The notes under the pieces: generated by a model
Seen by the model: only the letters and a program-made list of their open reading frames with translations
Databases searched by the model: none
Told to the model about the DNA's origin: nothing
Shown: piece after piece, positions 1 through 7,386 of the stretch
How positions within the stretch are numbered: the stretch's first letter is position 1
Layout: each line of letters begins with the position of its first letter
Translations under genes and position numbers: made by a program
Source: Luteimonas viscosa
GTDB taxonomy: Bacteria > Pseudomonadota > Gammaproteobacteria > Xanthomonadales > Xanthomonadaceae
Assembly: GCF_008244685.1 (NCBI RefSeq)
Contig: NZ_VTFT01000001.1
Coordinates: 62,001-126,000 of the forward strand
Length of the DNA stretch: 64,000 nucleotides
Reading direction: 5' to 3'

Positions 1-166
1 CACATCTGTACTCGCAGCCATCTATGGATTCACTTGGACGCTCAAAGTGTGGCAGAGCAATCCTCAGACCGCCGCCATTATCTTTGCCTTTGGCGGGCTA
101 CTCTTGGCGCAGGCCTTCTATCTGATGTTTAATCGGTCAGTGGGAGCGTTCAGGACGTCGGTCTGA
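1..166 (+). CDS. 3' end of a small membrane protein, integron cassette (partial)
   Basis: An open frame enters from the left edge (first full codon at base 2) and stops with TGA at 164-166, two bases before the R'' end of the first attC site. The 54 visible residues contain one clear hydrophobic stretch (AAIIFAFGGLLLAQAFYLMF) followed by a short basic tail, so this is probably the C-terminal membrane segment of a small inner-membrane protein. The position of the stop against attC is typical of a gene-cassette ORF. The start and most of the gene lie outside the window. No family is recognised. Cassette boundaries and orientation place the integrase gene and attI to the left, outside the window. 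Confidence 0.6.
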   Translation, partial: TSVLAAIYGFTWTLKVWQSNPQTAAIIFAFGGLLLAQAFYLMFNRSVGAFRTSV

Positions 167-167
167 T

Positions 168-227
168 CGCTAACAATTCATTCAAGCCGACGCCGCTTCG
201 CGGCGCGGCTTAATTCAGGCGTTAGGG
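168..227 (+). repeat. attC recombination site 1 of an integron
   Basis: A 60-bp site bounded by R'' (CGCTAAC) and R' (GTTAGGG). The inner arms AAGCCG-A-CGCCGC / GCGGCG-CGGCTT fold into a hairpin with one extrahelical A and a TTC loop, as in folded bottom-strand attC sites. It is nearly identical to the sites at 610, 1130 and, in part, 1489. Confidence 0.85.
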
Positions 228-231
228 CTCA

Positions 232-615
232 ATGTCAGAGTTCATTGCGTGTGCAGTTGCAAATGTCGCCTTCCCGGCTTCGTTACCGGAGGTCGGCCGT
301 CTCGATTACGACCTCTGGACACTGCGGCTCACTTTGCACTTTGGGGACCAACCACCGGGCTACCTGATCTTCAAAGACCTGTCTGGCTTTCGGGTTCTCC
401 GGGAGGGAGACTTGCTAGAGTACTGGGGCCCTGTGCGTCCGAAAGGTTGGCTCTGGGAGGTTCAATCGGGCGGGTGGCGCGACTCTGAATCGCAAAGGTC
501 GGGCTTTATCAGCGGAGGTATGCGGGGCATTCGAGAGTTCTTGGTGGTTGGGCAAGTGGACTGCATTAGCGTTCTCTCGTCGTCAGCCCCCGAGTTCACA
601 CGGGTTGAGCCCTAA
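232..615 (+). CDS. Integron cassette protein of unknown function (127 aa)
   Basis: This ORF fills one complete gene cassette: the ATG lies 5 bp after attC site 1, and the TAA stop is inside the R'' end of site 2. The soluble product is rich in aromatic residues (LDYDLWTLRL, LEYWGPVRPKGWLW), has no signal peptide or transmembrane segment, and looks like a small beta-rich domain. I do not recognise the family. Codon use is less GC-biased than in the chromosomal genes to the right, which is consistent with lateral transfer. There is almost no room for a promoter between attC and ATG, so expression presumably depends on read-through from the integron promoter on the left or from neighbouring cassettes. 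Small cassette proteins of this kind are often immunity, antitoxin or defence proteins, but nothing in the sequence proves that here. Confidence 0.65.
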   Translation: MSEFIACAVANVAFPASLPEVGRLDYDLWTLRLTLHFGDQPPGYLIFKDLSGFRVLREGDLLEYWGPVRPKGWLWEVQSGGWRDSESQRSGFISGGMRGIREFLVVGQVDCISVLSSSAPEFTRVEP

Positions 616-669
616 CCATTCGTTCAAGCCGACGCCGCTTCGCGGCGCGGCTTAACTCAAGCGTTAGGC
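610..669 (+). repeat. attC recombination site 2
   Basis: A 60-bp site from R'' (CCCTAAC) to R' (GTTAGGC), with the same inner hairpin and extrahelical A as site 1. It differs from site 3 at only a few positions. The stop codon of the upstream cassette gene (613-615) is embedded in R''. Confidence 0.88.
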
Positions 670-673
670 CGCA

Positions 674-1135
674 ATGGGAAGATCGCCGATGCGTGATGGC
701 CAGTTAGTTCTGAAACTGTGGCGTGAAGCCATTAGGGCGCACAATCATCCAGAGACAGTAACTTGGCTTCCTCACCAGGCTATGGTTCTTAGAGACCGCT
801 TGTACTATCGCCCGCCCAAGCCTTGTCTCACTGATTGTTCCATTCTCACTGCGTTACAGCATCTACCTGCTGAGGAGCCGGGTGTACTCATGGTTATCGG
901 CACTGACACCAAGACCACCTTCGCCACGCTCCTTATGGATCCGTTTGGCTCGGATGATGAAGTATTCCTCGCGGAACAGAATTTCTATCTGTTTCTAACG
1001 CCGTATGTTGAGCATCTGGAGCGCGTGGAATCTCATGCAAAGTGGTTCTGGAAAAAGTATGTGCTACCCAATCTTTCGCCAAGGTTGAGCAGCCTTGACT
1101 ACGCATTCTCTCAGTCTCAGGCTCGTGCGGCCTAA
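674..1135 (+). CDS. Integron cassette protein of unknown function (153 aa)
   Basis: A complete cassette ORF between attC sites 2 and 3, with the ATG 4 bp after site 2 and the TAA in the R'' end of site 3. The protein is soluble, with many aromatic and basic residues (LKLWREAIRAHNHPET, AKWFWKKYVLPNL) and no signal peptide or membrane segment. A second in-frame Met (MRDG, five codons in) could be the true start. The base composition is clearly more AT-rich than the rest of the window, one of the clearest signs of foreign origin here. I do not recognise the family. Expression is probably by read-through from outside the cassette. Confidence 0.65.
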   Translation: MGRSPMRDGQLVLKLWREAIRAHNHPETVTWLPHQAMVLRDRLYYRPPKPCLTDCSILTALQHLPAEEPGVLMVIGTDTKTTFATLLMDPFGSDDEVFLAEQNFYLFLTPYVEHLERVESHAKWFWKKYVLPNLSPRLSSLDYAFSQSQARAA

Positions 1136-1189
1136 CAATTCATTCAAGCCGACGCCGCTTCGCGGCGCGGCTTAACTCAGGCGTTAGGC
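1130..1189 (+). repeat. attC recombination site 3
   Basis: A 60-bp site with canonical R'' (GCCTAAC) and R' (GTTAGGC) ends and the conserved inner stem AAGCCGACGCCGC / GCGGCGCGGCTT. This is the best-formed attC of the array. Confidence 0.9.
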
Positions 1190-1194
1190 CCCAC

Positions 1195-1494
1195 ATGCGA
1201 GATCGCGCCGAATACGAAAGGGCCTTTCAGATCGTCGGGCAAGTCATCCGCGACTGGGATCCGTACGGGCTACTGGAGTCTGGTGCCCCGGTAGACGAGT
1301 TCGATACCGAGATTTCTCTGCTTGTGTCGCGAGTTCCCCGCATGACAAGCGAGGCCCTCGCTGCCCAAGCTGTTTCAGAGGTGTTCTCCGCCCGGTTCGA
1401 GCCTGAGCGTTTTCCACCGGATGCGTGTGCCGAGCCCGGTCGCGAGCTGTTTGCTAGGCTTGCCTCAGCAGACCTGTTGGTGGGGGCTGCCTAA
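1195..1494 (+). CDS. Integron cassette protein, small acidic, possibly DUF1871-like (99 aa)
   Basis: A cassette ORF starting 5 bp after attC site 3 and ending inside attC site 4. The 99-residue product is acidic and mainly helical, with a motif like IRDWDPYGLLESGAPVDEFD near residues 18-37. The W-DP-x-LL-x-G-AP-x-DE-D pattern reminds me of the small DUF1871 family, whose molecular function is unknown. That assignment is from memory and tentative. There is no signal peptide, membrane helix or catalytic motif. As with its neighbours, there is no space for its own promoter. Confidence 0.6.
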   Translation: MRDRAEYERAFQIVGQVIRDWDPYGLLESGAPVDEFDTEISLLVSRVPRMTSEALAAQAVSEVFSARFEPERFPPDACAEPGRELFARLASADLLVGAA

Positions 1495-1540
1495 TCATTC
1501 AAGCCGGCGCTTCGGCGCGGCTTGACTCAGGGTGTTGGGC
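1489..1540 (+). repeat. attC recombination site 4 (shorter, divergent)
   Basis: A 52-bp site with R'' GCCTAAT (last C replaced by T) and R' GTTGGGC. The inner arms are shorter (AAGCC-G-GCGC / GCGC-GGCTT around TTCG). The R' cleavage triplet is intact, but R'' is non-canonical, so this site may recombine less efficiently. Confidence 0.75.
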
Positions 1541-1559
1541 CGCAGGAAGGAGCTATACG

Positions 1560-1901
1560 GTGCCTCGATACTTGATTTCGTTTGATGACGGCTCGATGGA
1601 CCATATTCCCGATGAAGATTGGCCATCGGTAGGCGAGGCATCGCATGAGGTGGTGCGGGAGGCAAAGGCTGCAGGAGTCTGGATCTTCGGCGGCGGTGTC
1701 GAGCGCCAGCAATCGACCATAGTTGCGACAGACGGGACCATCACAGCAGGACCAGTACCGGAGACGAAGGCTGTCGTTGGAGGATTTTCGATCATCGAGG
1801 TTTCGACGCGCGAGGAGGCACTGATCTGGGCTGCCAGAATTGCCGCAGGATGTCGATGCGCACAGGAGGTCCGGGAAATCATGTTCGACCCGGAGTCGTA
1901 A
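1560..1901 (+). CDS. YCII-related domain protein, last integron cassette (113 aa)
   Basis: GTG start preceded by a good ribosome binding site (AAGGAG about 8 bp upstream), unlike the other cassettes. The order MPRYLISFDDGSM ... DGTITAGPVPETKAVVGGF ... IIEVSTREEALIWA matches the YCII/DGPF-type ferredoxin-like fold: an N-terminal beta strand, the D-G-x-x-x-x-GP-x-x-ETK-x-x-x-GGF motif, and a helix starting at EEA. YCII proteins are small dimers of mostly unknown biochemical role; some are enzymes of aromatic breakdown. The strong RBS and chromosome-like composition suggest it was captured from a related genome. It is followed by a truncated attC. Confidence 0.7.
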   Translation: MPRYLISFDDGSMDHIPDEDWPSVGEASHEVVREAKAAGVWIFGGGVERQQSTIVATDGTITAGPVPETKAVVGGFSIIEVSTREEALIWAARIAAGCRCAQEVREIMFDPES

Positions 1902-1918
1902 CGCATGGCTGGCCTGCG

Positions 1919-1945
1919 GCCTGACAGTTCATTCAAGCCGGCCCA
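1919..1945 (+). repeat. Truncated attC, distal end of the cassette array
   Basis: R'' (GCCTGAC) followed by the conserved left arm AGTTCATTCAAGCCGG, then the similarity stops. No right arm or R' follows. This looks like a decayed or deleted last attC and marks the junction between array and ordinary chromosome. Confidence 0.6.
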
Positions 1946-2036
1946 AAGGGGACGGAGGGAATTAAACCGAGCCCTGTCATCGTCGGTCCGCCACGGATCG
2001 GTGCAAAGGCCACCCACATAGTGCCGCCGCCCGCCC

Positions 2037-2330
2037 GAATCGGTCCGAGGGCCGGTCAAATCGTGCCGCGTCCCACCTTAATCTGTCGGACGCCCGACCA
2101 GTTTGCTCCGCGATCCGCTCCCGGAGCCCAGCGCGCGAGCCAAATCGGGCGGAGCGCGGGCTTCCGGAGGCGGCGGCTGGACAAATTTTGTCCAAGGGTG
2201 GGCCTTTTCGGTTGGCGGTCCGGCCGAATCGCTCGGCGTGTGGAGCCCGAGACTCGGCGGGCGGGCTGAGCGCGCCGGGTTCCTGCGCTGGATCCGGCGG
2301 ACTGGGCGCGTCGGGAACGGCGCTTGAGCG
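2037..2330. repeat. Degenerate 21-bp-phased repeat tract in a gene-free region
   Basis: The stretch from 1946 to 2401 has no convincing gene. Within it, a motif close to (A/G)AATCGGTCCG recurs at about 2037, 2058, 2079, 2142 and 2226, always on a 21-bp grid; weaker copies fall on the grid at 2100, 2184 and 2205. Twenty-one bases is seven codons, and several frames stay open, giving heptapeptide-like repeats on either strand (for example IGPRA / IVPRP on + and ARFDRPS / DRFGRAA on -). A perfect 17-bp inverted repeat, TGGACAAA-T-TTTGTCCA, lies at 2178-2194. I cannot tell whether this is a decayed repeat-protein gene or a non-coding tandem repeat. Confidence 0.5.
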
Positions 2331-2401
2331 TGCGGCGGCAGCGGTGGGATCAACGACTTCGGTGCAGCACTTCGGTCGTGCCGGCTATCGCGCGCGGTAG
2401 C

Positions 2402-3406
2402 TCATTCGGGTGACGGTTGCCCGGCGAATCCAGGCTCGTGTCCAGCGTCATCTTCTACTTCCACCCGTTTCAGGAAGCCAAGTACCGCCCGCTTCAGTTC
2501 TACCCCATGCCCGACAAGCAGATGGCCGCCCGTGTCGAAGACGACCAGCTCGGCGTCGGGAACAGTCCGGGCGGCGAACTCCGCCGCGGGGAGCGTGTTG
2601 AACAGGTCGTCGCGGGCGGTGACGATCAGGGTGGGCACGGCGATGCGTTCGAGCGGCGGCCGGACCGTGTCCGGGGTGCTGTCGAGGTTGATCCCGGCCA
2701 CGCGCCGGGACAGCGGCTGGACGCTGTGGACGACGTCGAACACGGCCTCGCGTTCCTGCGGGGTTGCCGCGTCGAGCAGCGCGGGGTCCACGCCCAGGAA
2801 ACGCACGAGCGTCGACGGTGCGGTCTTCTCCACCGCCCACCACGCGAAGTCGGCCCCGGCACTGACCAGCCGGAACGCCAGCGCGCTGCCGCGGCTGTCC
2901 TCGATCGCGACCGGGTTGTCGGGCGCATAGGTGCCGGGCACGATCAGGACCAGCGCCGACACCCTGTCCGGATGTCGCAGCGCCAGTTCGAGCGCCGAAC
3001 GCGCGCCGGCGGATACGCCCACCACTACCGCCCTGTCCACGGCCAGCGACGAGAGCAGCGCGGCGTGGGCATCGGCCTGCGCGGACACGGACGCTTCGCC
3101 CGGCAGCGGCGTGCCCAGGTAACCGAAGCGCGACGGGGCGATGACCCGGAACCCTGCGTCGAACACGCCGGCGACATTGGCCAGCCCCTGGTCCCAGCCG
3201 CCGCCGGCGCCGTGGATCGACAGCACCGGCACCCCCTCGCCTGCTTCCGAGTACTCGATCGGGCCAGCGGAGGTGAGCGCGACCGCAGCGCCTTCGACGG
3301 CGATGTGCGCACGGCGCATGTCGCGCCGGTACGCGCCGAGTACCAGGACCAGCGCGAGCGCCGATGCCGCGAGCACGAGCAACGCCATCTTTCCGGTCCT
3401 GCGCAT
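2402..3406 (-). CDS. Alpha/beta hydrolase, membrane-anchored or exported (334 aa)
   Basis: The ATG at 3406 follows a strong GGAGGGAG site directly upstream. Residues 7-24 are a hydrophobic signal anchor. Alpha/beta-hydrolase motifs follow in order: oxyanion HGAGGG near residues 65-70, the nucleophile elbow GVSAG with Ser132, the acid in TARDDLFN, and the catalytic His in DTGGHLLVGHG near the end. This is the size and motif spacing of a typical hydrolase of the epoxide-hydrolase/haloperoxidase-like group. The substrate cannot be read from sequence. The gene starts 15 bp after the stop of the Acg-type oxidoreductase on the same strand, so the two are very likely co-transcribed from a promoter near 4511. 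Confidence 0.85.
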   Translation of the reverse strand: MRRTGKMALLVLAASALALVLVLGAYRRDMRRAHIAVEGAAVALTSAGPIEYSEAGEGVPVLSIHGAGGGWDQGLANVAGVFDAGFRVIAPSRFGYLGTPLPGEASVSAQADAHAALLSSLAVDRAVVVGVSAGARSALELALRHPDRVSALVLIVPGTYAPDNPVAIEDSRGSALAFRLVSAGADFAWWAVEKTAPSTLVRFLGVDPALLDAATPQEREAVFDVVHSVQPLSRRVAGINLDSTPDTVRPPLERIAVPTLIVTARDDLFNTLPAAEFAARTVPDAELVVFDTGGHLLVGHGVELKRAVLGFLKRVEVEDDAGHEPGFAGQPSPE

Positions 3407-3421
3407 GCTCCCTCCGTTTCG

Positions 3422-4510
3422 CTAGACCAGGATGGCGGCCACCGGGCGGCGCGGAGAGTACGGAAGCAGCGGCCCGTAACCGAAGCGCAACATCAGATCG
3501 GGCCGCATGCCGGGCGCGCCGACGAGCGTGGCCAGTTCGGGGCGCAGCCGTGCCACCTCGATCGGCTGGTTGATGTAGGCGTGCCGGAGGCCGAGCGTGG
3601 TCGCCGTCAGTGCGAACCGCTGGCAGGCGCGGCCGACGGCGATCCAGTGCGCCCGGTCCTCGCGCTCGGCGAGGAAGACCGCGATGCCGGGCGAGGAATC
3701 GATGTGCCTGGCGTACCTCTCGTTCTCGGCTTCGGCGGTGACGAAGGCATCGAATGCGGGGCGACCGAGGACATCCGGCAACGGCGGGTTGCCGTTGGCG
3801 CCGGAGTACAGACCGTCGCCCGTCGCCATGGCGCTGCGCGGATTGAAGCGCAGCCAGGCCTTGAGTTCGGCCATGAAGGCGGGATCGCGCATCTGCGCAT
3901 CGTTGCCGGCGACCACCAGGTCGCGGACCCGGTCGATCTGGGCGCGATCGGTCAGGATCAGCAAGCGCACGCCCGGCATGCGGGCGGCGCGCTGCAGCGT
4001 CTCGATGTCGGAGGCGGCAACGGGGCGGCCATCGTAGGGCGCGCGCGTGGATTGCCGTCGCGCAATCGCCGCCAGCAGCGGCTCGCGGCGCGGTTCGGCT
4101 CTGGACCAGGCGTAATGGATACTGCCGTCCGCCTGTGGCGCCAGCGTGCCGGGTCGCCCGCTCGCGGCACCGGCGATGGCCAGGTTCTCGGCCGCACAGC
4201 CGAGGCTGACGTAGAGGTGGTGGTCGTCCGGATCTCCGACGGGCGTGGCCCGCGATGGATCGGGCAGGATGTCGAGCGAATGCTCGCCGATGCGAAACCG
4301 CCACGGCTGGGTGTTGTGGCTGTTGGCGGCAAGCGTCGCGTAGCGCACCAGATCGCCGACCCCCGCGTTCGTCGGCAGCGGCGCGCGCAGTCGTTCGACA
4401 TAGGCCGCGTAAGCGTCCGCGGTGCCGACGCGCGAACGCCAGCCGAGGGCGCCGCCCCCCGCCAGCAAGGCAAGGCTGCCTGCTCCTGCCACCACGGTTC
4501 GACGTTTCAT
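3422..4510 (-). CDS. Acg-family nitroreductase-like FMN oxidoreductase, exported (362 aa)
   Basis: The start at 4510 (MKRRTVV) is chosen for its AGGAGG site about 6 bp upstream; an in-frame Met six codons earlier lacks one. The N-terminus (KRR, then a long Ala/Gly/Leu stretch) looks like a Tat-type or lipoprotein-less signal. The mature protein has the AANSHNTQPWRF signature (about residues 62-73), which contacts FMN in nitroreductase-fold proteins. A tandem-domain layout of about 320 residues matches the Acg/'NAD(P)H nitroreductase' family known from mycobacteria. Acg-type proteins may sequester rather than reduce with flavin, so catalysis is uncertain. It is the first gene of a two-gene operon with the hydrolase downstream. 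Confidence 0.8.
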   Translation of the reverse strand: MKRRTVVAGAGSLALLAGGGALGWRSRVGTADAYAAYVERLRAPLPTNAGVGDLVRYATLAANSHNTQPWRFRIGEHSLDILPDPSRATPVGDPDDHHLYVSLGCAAENLAIAGAASGRPGTLAPQADGSIHYAWSRAEPRREPLLAAIARRQSTRAPYDGRPVAASDIETLQRAARMPGVRLLILTDRAQIDRVRDLVVAGNDAQMRDPAFMAELKAWLRFNPRSAMATGDGLYSGANGNPPLPDVLGRPAFDAFVTAEAENERYARHIDSSPGIAVFLAEREDRAHWIAVGRACQRFALTATTLGLRHAYINQPIEVARLRPELATLVGAPGMRPDLMLRFGYGPLLPYSPRRPVAAILV

Positions 4511-4806
4511 CGTGCCTCCTGCGGCCAACTCTACGCACCTGGTACGACACGTCGTTGACTTCGCTCAATGTCGCAAGCGCCGTGGCATCGGCTGTCGGCC
4601 AGACCGGGTGAACACGGAAGATGTTGCGACGCAACGGCGCGCGCGTGCCCGACGGCGCAAATCCTGCCAGCGGTCCGAAGCCGGTCTTCGCACCCATCCG
4701 GGCGCACAACGGGATCACATCCCGATAACGTGACCGGCGCTACTGGAGTCCCGTGGCCGCGTGCGTATCGTAGGGCCACCTCCCCCACCCGCCGCAGGAA
4801 GCCCGG

Positions 4807-6135
4807 ATGCGCCTGTCCTTCATCGCCCTCGCCTGTTCCGCGTTGTTGCTCACCGCCTGCGACGATGTCGTCGTGGAAACCTCCGCCGTCGAAGACAAGT
4901 CGGAGGACGGCACGCTGGCAACAGCGGCACCCCGCATGGCTGTATCGCAGCGGCCCCGGTTTGCCCCTGCCGAGGCGAGCGATGCGCCGGCGCAAACCGC
5001 CTCGCCCCCGCGCAGCCCCGCACGCGCACCGGCCAGCGCGGCGGCTGGCGAACGCGGCACCGGCGGCCGCGGGCCGCGCCGCCAGGTGGTCGAGCCCGAT
5101 CCGCCGTTCCAGAGCAACCCGGTCGCGACGCTCGACCAGCCCTGGGCGATGACCTTCCTGCCCGACGGCCGCCTGCTGGTGACCGAGAAGGCCGGCGAGC
5201 TGCGGCTGGTGAACGTGGCCACCGGCCAGGTCGGCACGATCAGTGGCGTGCCCTCGGTCGCGTTCGGCGGCCAGGGCGGGCTCGGCGACGTCATCCTGCA
5301 TCCGCAGTACGCCAGCAACCGCCGTATCTACCTGAGCTACATCGAGCAGAGCGGCGCGATCTACGGCGCGGTCGTGATCCGCGCGCGACTGGACCTGGAT
5401 GCCGGCAACGGCGGCAACCTCACCGACATCACGCGCATCTGGGAGCAGGTGCCCAAGGTCAGCGGCCAGGGCCATTTCAGCCACCGCCTGGCGTTCGATG
5501 CCGACCGCAAGCTGTGGATCACCTCCGGCGACCGGCAGAAGTTCGACCCGGCGCAGGACATGGACGGCAACCTCGGCAAGATCGTCCGGCTCAACGACGA
5601 CGGCAGCGTGCCCAGCGACAATCCCTTCTTCGCGCAGGGTGGCGTCGCCGCGCAGGTGTGGACGCTGGGCCACCGCAACCCCCTGGGCATCGCCTTCGAT
5701 GCGGAAGGGCGGCTGTGGTCGCACGAGATGGGCCCCGAAGGCGGCGACGAACTCAACCTGATCCTGCGCGGGCGCAACTACGGCTGGCCGATCGTCTCCA
5801 ATGGCGACCATTACGGCGGCGACCCGATTCCCGACCACGACACGAACCCGGACTTCGAGGCGCCGAAGGAATGGTGGACGCCGGTGATCGCGCCGGCGGG
5901 GATGATCATCTACTCGGGCGAGCTGTTCCGGACCTTCCGCGGCGACGCCTTCATCGGCGGCCTGGCCTCGCAGGCGCTGGTGCGGGTGCGCTTCGACGGG
6001 ACCGACGCGACCGAGCACCGGCGCTATCCGATGGGTCGGCGCATCCGCGAGGTGGAACAGGGACCGGATGGCGCGATCTGGCTGCTGGAGGACGGCGCCG
6101 ACGGACGGCTGCTGAAACTGACGCCGCCGGACTGA
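4807..6135 (+). CDS. PQQ-type aldose sugar dehydrogenase, lipoprotein (442 aa)
   Basis: The N-terminus has a lipoprotein signal with lipobox LLTAC (Cys18), then a Pro/Ala-rich linker to about residue 95, then a six-bladed propeller of the glucose/sorbosone dehydrogenase family. Family signatures are LDQPWAMTFLPDGRLLVTEK, GHFSHRLAFD, ITSGDRQ, LGHRNPLGIAFD and HEMGPEGGDELNLI, which in soluble aldose dehydrogenases supply the catalytic His and the PQQ and Ca2+ ligands. It should oxidise aldoses in the periplasm and pass electrons to the respiratory chain. The RBS AGGAAG sits just upstream. A paralogue carrying a fused cytochrome c is at 27311-28807. No PQQ synthesis genes are in the window. Confidence 0.88.
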   Translation: MRLSFIALACSALLLTACDDVVVETSAVEDKSEDGTLATAAPRMAVSQRPRFAPAEASDAPAQTASPPRSPARAPASAAAGERGTGGRGPRRQVVEPDPPFQSNPVATLDQPWAMTFLPDGRLLVTEKAGELRLVNVATGQVGTISGVPSVAFGGQGGLGDVILHPQYASNRRIYLSYIEQSGAIYGAVVIRARLDLDAGNGGNLTDITRIWEQVPKVSGQGHFSHRLAFDADRKLWITSGDRQKFDPAQDMDGNLGKIVRLNDDGSVPSDNPFFAQGGVAAQVWTLGHRNPLGIAFDAEGRLWSHEMGPEGGDELNLILRGRNYGWPIVSNGDHYGGDPIPDHDTNPDFEAPKEWWTPVIAPAGMIIYSGELFRTFRGDAFIGGLASQALVRVRFDGTDATEHRRYPMGRRIREVEQGPDGAIWLLEDGADGRLLKLTPPD

Positions 6136-6224
6136 CCGCCTGCACGCCGCACCTGTCCTTCCCCGCCGCGGCGCCGCGTTGACTGCAACGAGGGCGCCCC
6201 CGCGCCCGACCGGCAGGCGGCGAG

Positions 6225-7313
6225 ATGAAGCGGATCGCGATCTTCTGCGACGGTACCTGGAACAGCGCGGACCAGGCCAACGAAGGGGCGCCCTGCCCCA
6301 CCAACGTGATCAAGCTCGCCCTGCGCACCGCCCAGCGCCGCGATGGCGTGTCGCAGGTCGTGTACTACGGCCAGGGCGTGGGCACCGGCGGCTCGATCGA
6401 CAAGCTCACCGGCGGCGCGTTCGGCAAGGGCCTGGACGACAACCTGTACGCGGCCTACCGGTTCCTGGTGCTCAACTACGAGCCGGGCGACGAGATCTTC
6501 CTGTTCGGTTTCAGCCGCGGCGCGTATACCGCGCGCAGCCTGGCCGGCATGGTGCGCAAGTGCGGCATCCTGCGGCTGCGCCACGCGCTGCGCTACCGCG
6601 ACGCGATCGCCCTGTACTGCGACGCGGTCCACCCCGACGACGACCGCGCGCGCCGCTTCCGCACGGAATGCTCGGTGACCCAGGGCGAGGACATCCCGAT
6701 CCGCTTCATCGGGGTCTGGGACACCGTCGGCGCGCTCGGCATCCCGGTGCGAGGCTTGCGCTCGCTCACCGCGGACAAGTATCGCTTCCACGACGTGGAG
6801 CTGAGTGGCATCGTGCAGCACGCCTGCCAGGCGCTGGCGATCGACGAGCGGCGCGCGCCGTTCGAGGCCGCCCGCTGGGCCTACAAGCCCAAGCCGGGGC
6901 AGACGGTGGAACAGGTGTGGTTCTGCGGGGTGCACAGCGACGTCGGCGGCGGTTATCCGATCGAGGAATCCGGGCTGTCGAACATCGCCCTGCAGTGGAT
7001 GCGCGACAGGGCGGCCTCCGCGGGGCTGGGCATCGACCCGGATGTCGATGCCACCTATCCGCCGCGTCCGGATCCGATGGCCGCGCTGCATGTGTCGAAG
7101 AAGGGGCTGTACCGGCTCACCCCCGGCAACGACCGCGTCATCGGCGTGGCCGCCGAGCCGACGCAGCAGCCCGACGGCACCTCGTCCACGCGCGATCCCA
7201 CGCAGTCGCTGCATCCGAGCGTGCTCACGCGGTGGGACCGGGATCCGGACTATCGCCCGGGCAACCTGCGCGACTACTTCCGCAGCATCGGGGATCCACG
7301 CGGAGAGGGCTGA
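6225..7313 (+). CDS. DUF2235 (Tle1-like) alpha/beta hydrolase (362 aa)
   Basis: The start MKRIAIFCDGTWN is characteristic of DUF2235, the catalytic domain of type VI phospholipase effectors of the Tle1 class and of many stand-alone bacterial hydrolases. The nucleophile elbow is LFGFSRGAYTARSL (Ser near residue 99). The acid and His are probably in FIGVWDTVGA and GVHSDVGGGY, both strongly conserved in the family. There is no signal peptide, no C-terminal membrane-insertion domain, and no neighbouring VgrG, PAAR or immunity gene, so a secreted-effector role is not supported. It is more likely a cytoplasmic hydrolase of unknown substrate. The RBS is weak (GGCGGCGAG). Confidence 0.85.
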   Translation: MKRIAIFCDGTWNSADQANEGAPCPTNVIKLALRTAQRRDGVSQVVYYGQGVGTGGSIDKLTGGAFGKGLDDNLYAAYRFLVLNYEPGDEIFLFGFSRGAYTARSLAGMVRKCGILRLRHALRYRDAIALYCDAVHPDDDRARRFRTECSVTQGEDIPIRFIGVWDTVGALGIPVRGLRSLTADKYRFHDVELSGIVQHACQALAIDERRAPFEAARWAYKPKPGQTVEQVWFCGVHSDVGGGYPIEESGLSNIALQWMRDRAASAGLGIDPDVDATYPPRPDPMAALHVSKKGLYRLTPGNDRVIGVAAEPTQQPDGTSSTRDPTQSLHPSVLTRWDRDPDYRPGNLRDYFRSIGDPRGEG

Positions 7314-7386
7314 ACGTGGTGCGGGCCCCGTGTCGATCCGCGGGCTTCCGGATCGTCGCGTCACGGACTGTCCATGGAACGCCCGC

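Noticed and set aside
1977..2195. A 72-codon minus-strand frame with heptad-like repeats (DRFGRAA)
   Set aside because: It would start at TTG without a ribosome binding site, and the plus strand shows an equally periodic frame. The periodicity is reported as a DNA repeat and not as a gene.
2417..4558. A 713-codon open frame on the plus strand opposite the hydrolase and Acg-type genes
   Set aside because: It is antisense to two clear genes with family motifs and good ribosome binding sites. In 70% GC DNA the opposite strand of a gene often stays open, and the product is Arg/Gly/His-rich without any domain.
4531..6018. A 495-codon minus-strand frame opposite the lipoprotein sugar dehydrogenase
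   Set aside because: Antisense to a gene with many conserved propeller motifs; no start signal or family features.
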